A DNA stretch of 64,000 bases from Acridotheres tristis (Eukaryota; Chordata; Aves; Passeriformes; Sturnidae), in contig CM072888.1 of assembly GCA_037013685.1 (NCBI GenBank), forward strand, positions 12,652,216 through 12,716,215, given 5' to 3'. How positions within the stretch are numbered: the first letter of the stretch is position 1; each line of letters starts with the position of its first letter. The notes under the pieces are model-generated. The model did no database searches, was not told where the DNA came from, and saw only the letters and a program-made list of their open reading frames with translations. Positions 52,367-64,000 of this stretch are shown piece by piece. The position numbers and the translations under genes were made by a program.

Positions 52367-54261
52367 AAAATAATGTCTAGTACCTGAAGAGTTTAAATCA
52401 GGCCAGAAAGAAGTAGAAAAGACATTTTATCTTCATTTTATAAGAGGGAATTATTATAGCAATATTGTGGTGAGACTGCTAGACTTTGAACTTGTATTCC
52501 TTTTTCCCCAGACCCCTTTCATCTTTACACTTTTATGTATTGTGAATTATTTACAATGGCAGCAGATCAACAGGAAAATAACACAAGTGAAGGGTAAAAA
52601 AGCAGCTCTAAAGTCCAGTTTAAAGAAAAATTCCCAAATCTTTCTACCTTTCTCTGAAGCTAGCAAAGATGCAGACTCACCCTTACAGGCTACTGCTCCT
52701 TAGGATGCTTTTTCTCTGATGGAAAACAGAGGGAAAATAAGTATTTTTAAAAAAATACTACACAAAGGATGTTCACAGTTTCTTTTGAATGAAGCCCTAG
52801 AGGCTGTGACACAAGGTAGCTGCTTCTCCTAAGGAGCCAGAGCTATTTACTGGAGAAATATCCCTGAATGCCTTGTTCCTCTTCTCAAAGGAAACAGAGT
52901 TGTGTTTGGTTCTTTACCATTAAAAAATACAGAGGTCCTGACAGATTCTGTCAGTTTTACCTCTGCTGCTTAAAGCTGACCCTTCCCCAGGTGTCTTTGT
53001 CTCCGAAAAGTTAATTTTCCTGTCAGCTCTTCAGCTCCTTCTGTTCCCTATCTGAGCTGCTCTCTGTGGTATTGTGTTTGCTGGTGAATCAACTACAGCA
53101 CACTCTGAACTGTGTCACTGGAGTGGTTTTACAGGTTTGTTTTTCTTGGTTTTTATGGGGGAAAAGCTTTTTGTAGAAGGGAAGATGGTAAGTGATGGTA
53201 ACTGTTTAATCAAGTGCACCCAAGTTCAAAAGGTTGTGCATTAAAAGACATGTAATTTATTTTCAGCTCTAAATGGGGATATATTTCACAGATCCCAGAC
53301 TACTTATTAATCTCATCAAAAGTGGGTTTTGTGGTTTGCTGTTGTGGTGAAATAGTTTGTTGGACTTCTAGGAGAAAACAAAACTGGAAGAAACAAGCAG
53401 TAGTGAAATAGACAGTTAAAAATAAGCAAAGAACTAAAAGAACTAAAGAAATCACTCCCTTCTTCTTAGGTAACAGTACTGTAGTTGACATACAAAAATG
53501 AAAATTTAAATTAAATTTTCTAAAAATTAGCTTGTAAGAAAGTTAAAATTAAAAAAACTGGAAAAACGTTTTAGGGAGTTGTAGTGGCAAGGTTTTAAGA
53601 ATCTCTTACAAACATTGCAGAGAAAGCAGGAACAAGACAAGAATGTTAAAGCTTGAACATGGTCAGCAAAACCCCAGGCATCAGACAAATCAGAAGACGT
53701 GTTGTCCTTGCTAAAAGGCAAATGAGATAATTGCAAAAACACAGCGACATCAACAAAAACCAGAGGACTTGCAATGAAACTGCTCAGAGTAATTGTAAAG
53801 GAAAAAACGTCATAATTTTGCAGAGCTGGAGTAAAACCCACTTACTCAGAGAAATGTGATATCAAAAATGATACTGGTACCAGCCACCTGGTGTACTGAT
53901 TTGAAAAATATTAGTTGACATAAAAGTAACTTTGTTTTTGAATTTATATAATGCTTGTGGTCATCCAACAAGATATTTAGCTCTTTTTTCAGCTCTTTTG
54001 GTTCAGATCCCTACTGCAAGGTCATCTGCCTCTTTGCCTTAAAATATATCCATTCTATCCTGCTTCTCAGCTAATATTTTCTGTGCTCTCAAATCGTTTT
54101 CCCAGAGCAGAGAAACCAAACCATTTTGACAGAATGCTGACAGACATCCAAACAAAACTGCAGCACGAGAGAGATCTCACCCTTCCAGTGCTAGTGGAGA
54201 AACTTAGAGTTCTTTAATGAAACTGGTATTTTAAAAGTAGATTTGTGATCTTTATTGCTGC

Positions 54262-54288
54262 ACATACCTTGTTCTTTACAAGGTATGT
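54262..54288. repeat. Perfect 10-bp inverted repeat (hairpin)
   Basis: ACATACCTTG at 54262-54271 and CAAGGTATGT at 54279-54288 pair perfectly around a 7-base loop. It is too short for a microRNA precursor and is followed by AT-rich sequence. Confidence 0.85.
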
Positions 54289-54620
54289 AAATAAAATATA
54301 AATAAACTACCCTTATTTACATTTGGGTGCTTAATCCTAATTGAGAACAGCTGGGTGTTCTGTGCTGCAGAGGAAGATGATGGGCTATGTGCTAGCACTT
54401 AATTAAAACTTGCAATGATACTCAATTGTCATTCTACAGATACTATGATGCTTGAATGCCAAGGAGTGGATTTTGCTGTTTAAAACTCTGTGTCCTGCTA
54501 GGTTCCTGATTAAGCACAGGCTCTGTGCAGAGCCTACCAATATGTTGTATCTGGGGTTTGAATCACTGCATAGTGATTTGTATGTTCAGGCTGCAAAGCT
54601 GAAAGATGCAAAGGAAGCAA

Positions 54621-54735
54621 GAATCACAGAGCAACCACTAGATTGGAAGAGATGCCTGGAGGTCATTTTGTCCAACCTCCCATTCAAAGCAGGACCAGCT
54701 TCAAAGTTAGATCCAACTTTGTCAAGATCATGCAG
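54621..54735 (-). mobile_element. Short CR1 LINE 3' end upstream of DCLK2
   Basis: GAATCACAGAGCAACCACTA, TTGGAAGAGATGCCTGGAGG and TCATTTTGTCCAACCTCCC, then TTCAAAGCAGGACCAGCTTC, match the reverse complement of the CR1 3' end. The right edge is unclear because the similarity fades after 54735. Confidence 0.8.
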
Positions 54736-57700
54736 CAGAGAATTACACAGACAGAATTAGAGTTCCGACATTTCTTTGATGTAAAGCTGTTGAACAAGCC
54801 ACCAGAATCTGTTTCACATACTCCATCTGTGAAGCAGAGATAATTCTTGCATAAATACCCCCAAAGTATTTTGGTCTGTCTGGGTAAAATAAGAGCTTGA
54901 GACAGGAGTGATTCCCTTCAGTGCTAGGGTAAAATTATTTTTTTCTCATTTTCTTGAAGATGTGGAGGAAGTATAAAAGAAATGTTGCATTTCCTGTCAG
55001 TATCAATAAGGATTACAAGTAGTACTAATATCCTTTCCATTGAGTAAATAGGTCAGATTCATATTTTCTTGCTACTTAGAGTTTGAATTGCCCATTTTGC
55101 TGTTCAGCCACTTAGGGGAGATGCTGGATTTGTTACTGCAGAAGTTCTGAAAGCTTCTATTTTTGTCCAGTTCACGCAGCTATTCACATCAGGGAGGATA
55201 GAAATACAATCCTATAACATTATTTATATGAACTGAAACAAAAAGGTCATACTCTAACTGTGCTGGCTTTAGTCTTCTCCCTGAACACTGATGAATAAAT
55301 AAGGAGACTCGAACTGCACGTTAGTGACAGGCAATGAGCAGGCAGCTAAGTCCAAACAAGAATCCCCATGCTGAAAGCACAGTTGCATGTAAAAGGCCAA
55401 AAGGTTAGAGCTCTCTGGCTTTTTTACTGGTAACACTAAGTTTAAGTCTTCTACATTGCAATTAATTCTCAAAACCTTGTCTGAAAGCCTTCTTGGTTTT
55501 CTGGCCTTCAGTCCTGCTGCAAAGATGAAGAAATCCACAGGATGTAATTTGACTGAGATCATGTCAGTCAGTGACAAGAAGAGAGAAGTGTTGTTATACC
55601 CTCAGCTTTATAACCTTCATTTCAGCCTTGTAGTGTAGATTGGCAAAGCAAGGGCAGGGCAGGCAGATAAACTGGCACAGAATATGGGGGCCAGGTGTGA
55701 AATAAAGGGATCATGGTGGGTGGGAGGGATTTCGAATAGCAGAGTTAAGGTGAGGGATGACAGAAAGACTGATGAAGGAACATATTTAATATCTGCTATT
55801 CACCTCTTTAGTTTTTTTAGCAACACTTTTGCCATGATTTGGCCATGAAAAATTTGAGTTCTGAAAAGTAGTTTAAATTTTCTTTTAGGATTTTTCAGTT
55901 TTTTTCCTCCTGCCTCTGAGCTCTTTGTCTTCTGCCTTTTTATTTTGTTCTTTCTGGTATTTGCAATATTTCCTAATTTATTTTCTTCTGGCAGTTTTAA
56001 TAATTTTAATTGCTATGCTGTTTTACTTCCCTGCCAAGTCATTAAAATAGCAATACATGTAGAATTCATCACATTTATCAGGAATAAGTCAGGTTTATGC
56101 TTCCTATAACTAGGAAAATATTTAAGTGTAGATGTAATGCTTGCGTTTACTGATACACCTCCTCATCTCTATAAACATAAGCTTTATAACTAATATTTAT
56201 TTGTTTTTATTTATTGGCTTTTAAAAGGTGAAACTCTTACCTCCTGCAGAAGAAATAGTTCTCTTCCATTCTGTGGCCCATAATTGCAGCTGAATTTACT
56301 GACAATAATCACAAGAAATGTTATTTGTTAAAATGGTACCAAATTTGCCTTTCTTTTCTCCCATAGCTTCATACCTCTTAAGTTATGCATGTCTTGAAAA
56401 AGGAATACCACTCTCTGAAATCCAGAAGTTTTTAGGTACGTGTGGTCTTGTTTAAAAGTCCTCTCTTACCTTCAGTCAGGGCAATGCATTACATGCCTCT
56501 ACCACCGATGACTTTCCAGTTCTGTGCTCTACTGGCCTCACAGAAGGCACATTTTTATAAAGCAGTGCAATACCTCAAACATTTGATGTGCCTCATTAAT
56601 TTCTGCAGCCTCCTCATTTATTAAAAGTCCTTCGTTGTCTCCAGTTTTATTCTTTTCATGATTTGTTATAACCCATCCAATTTTCTCTTAACTGATTTGA
56701 CTGCTCTAATTCATCCTGCCTTTTGGCTGCCCTTCTCTTTGCTGCAATATCACACTCAGTGTATTTGTATTCAATTGCCTGCATTTCCCAATTTTCTTTT
56801 AGTCTTAGATTCACTATTAGTTCCTGGTTGCTTCCTATTCCTTTTATTCTTTTCCAAATTTTTTTTTCTGTACACCTGATAGCATCCCTGCTTCAAAAGG
56901 AGTTTTCACAAAAGGTTCCATGTCATTTTTGTTGCACTTGAATGAGGAATTACAGAGATGACAATTTTTAGACAGGAAAATGGGAGTGTGAATGTTTAGC
57001 AGTCTGAGTATGGGTTACTCTGGTCAGTCTAAATGGGGGTTACTACAGACTCTGGTCTGTGTTAAAACTCAGTGAAACAGAAAGATAGTGGCTGATAGAA
57101 TTGACTGTACTCGTGATGTTGCTGATTTATTAGTCATGGCTCCGTATTCTTTTTTATTTGAAATGCTTTCCAGTGTATTTGCCATTTCTAATGACAGCTT
57201 GATGCTTTTTTCAATACCAGGTGCTAAATTAAGTGAGCTCTACAGTGCCTGATACTGAGTAGCTTTAATATTTTATGCTGTTGGAACGTGGAGGGTGTTA
57301 CCAGGGCAGATGGACATCTACTCTCCTGCAAGTGCTCCTCCCAGGTGAAAACAAAAAGTCAAGAACCTGTGCAGTCCTTCCAGGTGCTTTATAACTCAGG
57401 AGAGCTGTTTCAACTCCACCTGGGTTTAATAGAAGCTCTTCAGACCAAGATCTCCTGCCTGTGGGGAGAATCAGTTTTCTTTTGGATGAACTGTGCTAAT
57501 CATTGGAGCTGGGTACAACATGTCCCTAGCTGATCCTAACAAAATTAGCAGGAGTCGTGGGATGGCTTCTGCTGAATTTACAGAGGAGCTGTTCATCATC
57601 AAAGGTGCCCATTGCTCAGCTGCTATCAACAGAAACCTGTTGAATTTGCCTCTGCTAGTTTATAGTAGATTTCATCCATGGTGCTGTGATCAAGGAAGCA

Positions 57701-59734
57701 GGATTATCTATTACTTTTTCTGTAGGCAAAATGTAATGACTGCTGGAAGATCTTCGTTTGTTTATGGTGTTCAATTTAGTTTTCAAACTAAAATGCAGAT
57801 CAGACATTAGCATTGTATCAGCCAGTGCCAAGGTGAGACAAGTCAGGATTGGGTGATGATAGGGGAAGTGTGATCAATATTATATATTGAAATTTTAAAT
57901 TTGTCATCAGCACTAGGATTATGTAAAATGTGGTGGAAGGGGCTAAATTATTGCAAAACTGCAAAGTGAGGGACTATCCCAAGGACAGGAACCAATAACT
58001 CAGGCAAACCTCTCCTAGGAAGCTGTAAGGCTTGGGAGAGAGGATAGCAGAATGGTCCCCTCTAATGCAGTAGTGTGTGGAAATAGAGAGAACACTGAGA
58101 TCATTGTGAAGGGCTCCTACACAGCACTGATGTTTGCACTTGGATAGCATTGTGAACCATTCTGCAAGATTTGTTTTGACATCTGTCTTCCTTTTTGCTT
58201 CCCGAGAAGATTGTGTTCAATGGAAAAGGAAAAATCTCTTGGATGTAGAGTTTAGGCAACTGACAAAAAAAGGGGAACATGAAAGAGGTGATAATTTTTT
58301 TTCCCCCCAAGTATGAATTGCTTGCATACTTGAGGAACAGAATAAATTCTATACAAATTAGAAGAAGATAAAAAAAAGTTTCTCTTTTGACTCTACCTAA
58401 ATAAATATGTTTAAATCCAAGCTTTCTTTTGGTCCATTTCACAAAACTCCCAATTAAATGGGACACTGTCAGGAACAATTTACTATTTTAAAGGAAGGTA
58501 GTTTAGCATCTCTGCCCTGTGAAAAGTCATTTTACTTTTTCTTTATTGGCTCTTGAATATTCAAGGCATGGTTAGCTAGGAAGGTACCTGTAAAATGCTA
58601 AGCCCCTAAGTTAGGCAACAAAGTGTGATTAGTCTGGATTGTGTAGTGCCCTGTGGTGACTTACCTTAATTGTCATCCATGAATCATAAAAAATATTGAA
58701 TATTGAATATTTGTGCTATACAAAAATCCAATTGGTTTGAATCAAGGTGAAAGCAATGCCACAGCACAATTAATTCTAGTTCTCATACCTTTTATAGGAA
58801 CAGACTTTATATGGTTGTTAATAACTAAGATATAATTTTCTATAATTCTTTATACAGTTATTCATTAAAATCCCTACAGGAAATTCCTTCAAATTATAAT
58901 ATTATATAAATAGACTGGGTTAATACAACTGCTATTTGAATTTCTGTGAACAATGCTGTAATTTAAAATATGTTCATGCAGTTTTTATACTCTCGGTCAA
59001 AGTAGTTTAATTTAATCCACTTCCTAACTTATGAATTATGTAAATAAATGTTCTTCCATGGGTATTTTTGCTCTGTGAGTGGAAGACATTACCTTAGATA
59101 TGCTTCTAAAATTGACTTTAACTGCCCATTTAACCAAAATTTAACCCAATTCAACTAGCCCAATTTCGCTATGGTCGAGATTTTAATGAACATCCAAAAG
59201 ATTGATGTTTTAGTTTGTAATGCACCTACTGTGCAAAGATAAAAACTTTTGTCAGCTGGCCCTCTTGGTATAGAAGGGTCTCTTCATGTAAGAGTTTAAA
59301 GAGTGAAACAAACAGAAGTAAAAATCCCTAATAGGAAATTGTTGCTAATGTAGATTCTAGGAATTCCTTAAGGGATCAAAGCAAAGGTTACTTTGACATT
59401 CTGAAAAAGTTGATGTAAGGGTGAAATATGGGTAAGAGTGAGCCAGCTCTTGTTTAGGTAGTGCTGAACCACATTGTGTAATATAAACTATCACTGAGAA
59501 ATGCCCCTGTATCAGAGAGTGGAAAATGCATTACCAGTTTTTAGAAGGGCTTTGGATGAGATGTGGAAAATTTCTGACTGGTGAGTCTGATGCCTCTAGA
59601 GGGAGAAGGAAGCCACAGATAAATAAAATGTACTCGGGAAGAGATAGTGTAGCTTCTGCAGGTAACAGCCATGCCTCAGTGGTGATTCTGCTGTAGTTCC
59701 CTGGAGGAATCACTGTTGTGTGTTTGACAAAGGT

Positions 59735-60862
59735 GATCTAATTGAGATTGACTTTAGAAGGTCTTCAAAATCCCTCTAAAATGCTTAGAGAAGCCAAACT
59801 GACATAAGATAAAAGGAAAGGTCCTCACATGTATTATTAACAGTTGAAAAGATAGGAAACAGAAGGTAGGAACAAATGTTCTGTTTTCTCAGTGTAGGAT
59901 TTTCACCTGGCAAATTGCTGTGAGATCTGCATGAAGACCCATGTTATTCAGTGTAATCGACAGAGCAGAGAGGGGGGTGGGAACATTTGCTGATGGCATT
60001 AAGTTGTGCAGAGCAGTAAATGAGAAAACTTTCTGCAATGAAGAAAGGTCTTGCGAGTAATAAAATGGCAGATTAAATTCACTGTAGAGAAAGGTGAAGT
60101 AGCAGAGATGAAGAAAATGATTCTTAGCTTGATGTATGTGATGAAGAGTCCTGAATTGGCTGTTACCAAGCAGGAAAGAGAGTGCAATTATGAGTATTTT
60201 AATGACAGTGTAAGTGCAGTGCTCTGTGAAGATTACTAAAAAGAAATAATTAAAAAACAAAAAAAAAGAAGCATATAGGTGTTGGTAATGATAAATATGG
60301 AGAACAAAACAAATATACTTTTTCTGATCTCAGAAGCTGATAGCAGAAAGAGGAACAAGGAAGATTGAAGTCACCAGAGGACTTCCATATGAGAAGTAAC
60401 TGCAGAGCTAATGACTCTTGAGTCCCTGGAAGTCTGCTGATGGGCATTGAAATTGGATTTATTAAATGATGAGCAAAAATGAGAGAGAGGAGATAGACTC
60501 CAAATGATCACTGTCTTTTCTGGACTGTGGAAGAAAAGCACCAAAAAGAGCTCTCAGAATGTTCAAAACAAAGAAACTGAATCCTGTGTGTTGCATAGTG
60601 AACTGTACTGCCAAAGGCTCTTGTATGTGAGAAAAAGTTTGTGCAGGTTCAAAATCGTGAAAGATTTCATCTAAGTTTGTTAAACACAATTATTAGAGTT
60701 CTAGCTGAAGAAGTCCCTGAGTCAGAGCCACTGGAAACTGGAGGAATACTGGGAGACATCACTGGATGTTTGTTCTGCTCTTGTGCACTCTTCCCTAAAC
60801 CTCTATTAGTCTACCCTTTCTGCAGAGACTAAATGGACTATTTTTATGTTCTGAAATATTGA
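59735..60862 (+). mobile_element. Ancient CR1/L3-type LINE fragment (reverse transcriptase through 3' end)
   Basis: Translating across stops and frameshifts gives reverse-transcriptase blocks in the right order. GKVLTCIINS and KDRKQKVGTNVLFSQ (about 59814-59890) match the wing of the palm domain. TFADGIKL (59983-60006) stands at the catalytic FADD position with the second Asp changed to Gly. KWQIKF and ELAVTKQER follow at about 60063-60180. Downstream, 60365-60430 resembles the GGATTTCCATATGA part near the end of the frame. The stretch 60600-60862 resembles the old L3-like 3' UTR, ending near AGACTAAATGGACT and TTATGTTCTGA. Identity to remembered consensus is low, as expected of an element predating birds. 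The reverse-transcriptase part is well supported; the 3' end is less certain. Confidence 0.75.
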
Positions 60863-60869
60863 AGATTGC

Positions 60870-63800
60870 AGAGTAATTTTTGTAAGCTGTTAATTTGTGT
60901 TTGTATAGTACATAACTAGCTAGAACCTAAGCAAGCCCTTCTGTGTAAACTAGCATTTGGTGACATTAAGAGAGAGAAACACACAGATGCTGTATCGTGG
61001 GACATGGACAAACAAGAACTTGACACAATAACATACAGAAGACGTGTCAGAATGGTGAGGCTGGGACTTATATTTGAATTCATCACTGTTCAACAAGGGC
61101 CTGTTCTCACTTAAAGAATCTCACTTCTATCATCAGAGAATTCCTTGAGCTAAAATTAAGTTCAAAGGTGCTAATGCCAGAGAGAAAGGGAGATTTTTGT
61201 CTCCTGCCCTCTGGTAAAGCTGTGGAATTGTGTTGCCAGTACACTTTTCTATTACAAGTGGCAGCATCTTTTTAGCATTATGGTTTCTGAATGGGACACA
61301 TGGGGACCTGCTGGTAATCAGAGTAAGAAACCTGCTCTGTATTATAGGTCATACAACAACAGAGCAGAAACCACACCTGTCCCCTGGTAACACCTCGATT
61401 GCCCAGAGGATGTGCAGGCTTTGTTGTTTCTGTGTGATACAAACCTGAAAACACGTTCTTACAGATGTGGAAACAAATTCTTCTACAGAGAGGACACTGT
61501 TGACCTTCTTGGACGAGATTGTTTTGCTGTGGAATTGATATGGTATTAATCATAATATTGACAATATTGCACTATAGTGCTTTTAGCGTCCTGAGTGTGA
61601 AAATTTTCTTGGATAGCAGGGTTTTTTAAACTCTACATATAGGACGAAGCTGGCTGAAGCTGCCCTGGGTGATAATGGAAGAACTGCTTTGAATGAAGGG
61701 TTTTTTTCTGTCAGTTTTCCCGTTCTGGGTAGTTAGTGTGATAGAAAACTCGTCCTATTAAAAGTACCCTTTCCCCCCCCACACTTTGTTTATACCTTGG
61801 GAACCATAAAGGTAACTTTGAGAGGACTTGGAGAGCTGTCTTTTCTTTCCCTGCGTGAATGTTTGTTTCCCCTGGGAAATGTTCACTCCTTCCCTTAGGT
61901 GTCACTGTTTATCGTTGCTAGGCTTGCACAGGCTCCACAGGCATTCAGAGTTTGGCTGAATGGTGGTTTTGCTCCATCCCTCAGGAGTCTTGGCAAGTGT
62001 AATGTGTGTAGCCTGCTCTGCCAGTCTGTGCTGCCTCACATACTTGTCTCCCTCCTACATCAGAGAATAGCAGTGACAGCCTGTGTAAGGCTGTTACCAG
62101 AGATCTATATTAGTGCAATGTTATAAAAGATACCTTGCCAGTAATTTCTCATGTGGGATATGTCTTAAAATGGGCTTGATGGTTGTATGCACTTATTTTC
62201 CTTAAAAAAGAGTGATATTGCTAGTAAGCATGAAATTTGTCAGAAATCTAAGCTGTGAGCCCTTTAATTTAAAAAAAATGGTTTTAGTTTTGCTTCAGAA
62301 AGATGTCGATTCTGGCAAATTTTTCCCTTTCTAGGTCAACTTTTTTTCATATCATCATTTCATTAAAAAAAATTAAATCAATGTTTATGTATATAAGTGA
62401 TGGAAAAAAATATTGCTGTCAACACTTGCCATTTACCCAAGAATTAATTCTTATCTCAAACCATCTATCTGATGGCTTGGGTCATTATACTGACTTCTAA
62501 GCAAGCACTTTAATTTCTTCCTGCTTAATGCAACTGTAGCATACAACTTCAAAACTTGTAAAATTGCCAGGGAGAGCTATTTCACCTGCCATCCATCTAT
62601 TCCTACAATGAATGTCTAACACTGTCACACCCAGGATCTTGAGCTATTTAGTTATGTTCAGTAGATCTCACTCATTACCACTGATGTTGAGTCTCCTTTT
62701 CAAAATCCTCACTCTGTGTGCAACAAAGGAGGCAAGCTGTGCCTACCACCACCTCCTCAGGAGATTGCTTGCTTTGGTAGACTGGAATTTTAAACAATTT
62801 TTATGCTTGCGGAAACCTCAATTGCTAGAGGAAGGCTAAAAACCTAATAATTGCAAAAATTGAACTACCATGCATAAGAAGTTTACAGTATTGAGTGTTT
62901 GCAACATCATATAAAAATATAACTGGAAGAGAGCTACCGAGTTGTGAAGATCTAGGTGACTGGTTTTTAACTTTTTTTCATTTGTTTTATGTTGTGAAGG
63001 TATTAAAGAAAATTTCTCCAAGGGTGGAGTCTCTTGTTTTTAATCCAAGAATGACCTAGCATTATGGGGGGAAAAAAGTAGATCAGACTGGCTAGCGGAT
63101 TACCCAGGGAAAACTCTGGTATTTTTAACCATGCAAATAGCTAGTCATCTGTTTTGAAATAAAGAGGATTACGTTTGCTTGATAGCTCTGTGTTGTGTTT
63201 TTGCTGTGCCCGGAGTGTGAACCCTGCAGGCTCCAAATATGGGGAATATGGCTGTAGATCACATCACAGCTTCAGCTCCAGGAAGAAAATGCTGTGGTCG
63301 TTTACAATGTTTAATCTAGGTTTGGACAATTGTGTGCATTCTATCTCATTGATGGCTACACAGGCAAGAAATGCAGCAGGGATTGCTACACTCCTCATAC
63401 GGGAGATTTCGTCCTCGGTAAATGGAAAACAAAAAACAAACTCCACTTTTCTGTCCACAGGCAGAATTCCTTTTTATTTCACCAATAAGTAAATCAAGGA
63501 GCCATCTGTATCTCCTGCGGGGTTCAAATCTCACAGCCAGTTTCTCCATGAGCTGGCAACCATATAAATACACAAGGAAAAAGTGCAGAAGCAGAATGAA
63601 AAGCACCACTTCTTTTAAATGACAAAGGCAACTTTTCCCCCTGTTGCTAAGCTATATGTCTCTTGTTATAACTCTCCTAACAATGCTGGTTTAGAAGACT
63701 TGTTGATTTGGCAAATTAATGATTCTAAGTTACATATGGAAAAGGGTGAATTTTGCTCCTGTTGAACAGTCTGAAAGGCTTGCTAATGTAAGAAGAGAAC

Positions 63801-64000
63801 TATCTGTGAAGAGAGTGTCCCTGGGGATTTTCACACTACTGGCCAACCTGCTTTTTGTATCAATAATATGTTATTGACATTTAAATGTTATTTTATGAGC
63901 CTAGAGTCAGCGGGAAGAATTTTTTGTTATTTCAGCTGAAAGGAAGTCAAAGCTCAATGTCACTTCTGGTATGTATATCTTAAAACTGAACACTAGAGTA
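60870..64000. other. Non-coding stretch to the window end, nothing recognised
   Basis: No splice-bounded conserved frame or named repeat is visible. Overlapping frames on the minus strand at 63264-63609 are less AT-rich than their surroundings but match nothing I know. Confidence 0.6.

Larger units (their letters stand above)
44720..59730. other. Upstream non-coding stretch with scattered old repeats
   Basis: Apart from the repeat copy at 45651, two microsatellites, two short CR1 ends and a hairpin, this 15-kb stretch has no feature I can name. Weak MIR-like wording occurs near 47520-47590 but is below what I would call. Two overlapping open frames at 57288-57533 and 57493-57810 (+) have no recognised domain. 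Confidence 0.65.

Noticed and set aside
55285..55400. Possible second MIR element
   Set aside because: Some words resemble the MIR core, but their order and spacing do not hold together.
1..64000. CRISPR arrays, operons, tRNA or rRNA genes
   Set aside because: The window is vertebrate nuclear DNA; no regularly spaced repeats, tRNA A and B boxes with a clover-leaf fold, or rRNA segments were seen.

Overview
The window looks like nuclear DNA from a bird, most likely a songbird. It carries several CR1 LINE fragments with the typical avian 3' end, and an LTR whose start and internal wording match a family I remember as common in songbird genomes (memory, not a search). The DNA is AT-rich and intron-like, and apart from one gene it holds no long conserved reading frames.

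The gene is the 5' part of DCLK2 (doublecortin-like kinase 2), on the minus strand. Exon 1 (40006-39598) has the start codon, a Gly/Ser/Arg-rich N-terminus and the first doublecortin domain. Exon 2 (26419-26085) has the linker and the start of the second doublecortin domain. Both splice junctions join in frame and give 248 contiguous codons. Exon 3 and the kinase part are not recognised and probably lie beyond position 1. Layout from left to right: 1-26084 is the start of intron 2; 26420-39597 is intron 1 (13.2 kb); about 39350-40790 is a CpG-island promoter covering exon 1; 40800-64000 is upstream DNA with repeats and no gene I can recognise.

Intron 1 holds three LTR-like segments (26686-27074, about 28995-29561, about 32703-33076). 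All are in the same orientation as the gene and each has its own polyadenylation signal. The first has TGTGG/CCACA ends and a perfect 5-bp target-site duplication, and ends 266 bp upstream of exon 2. An antisense CR1 (33165-34262) lies beside them. The upstream region has a second long CR1 (44091-44718), a MIR-like SINE, and a much older CR1/L3-type LINE (about 59735-60862) whose reverse transcriptase can still be read in broken frames. A diverged direct repeat of about 170 bp (38481-38650 and 45651-45822) flanks the promoter.

I found no new multi-gene system. The points most worth checking are the sense-oriented LTR next to exon 2, the unexplained direct repeat around the promoter, and a 16-bp tandem duplication upstream of the start codon that duplicates an upstream ATG.
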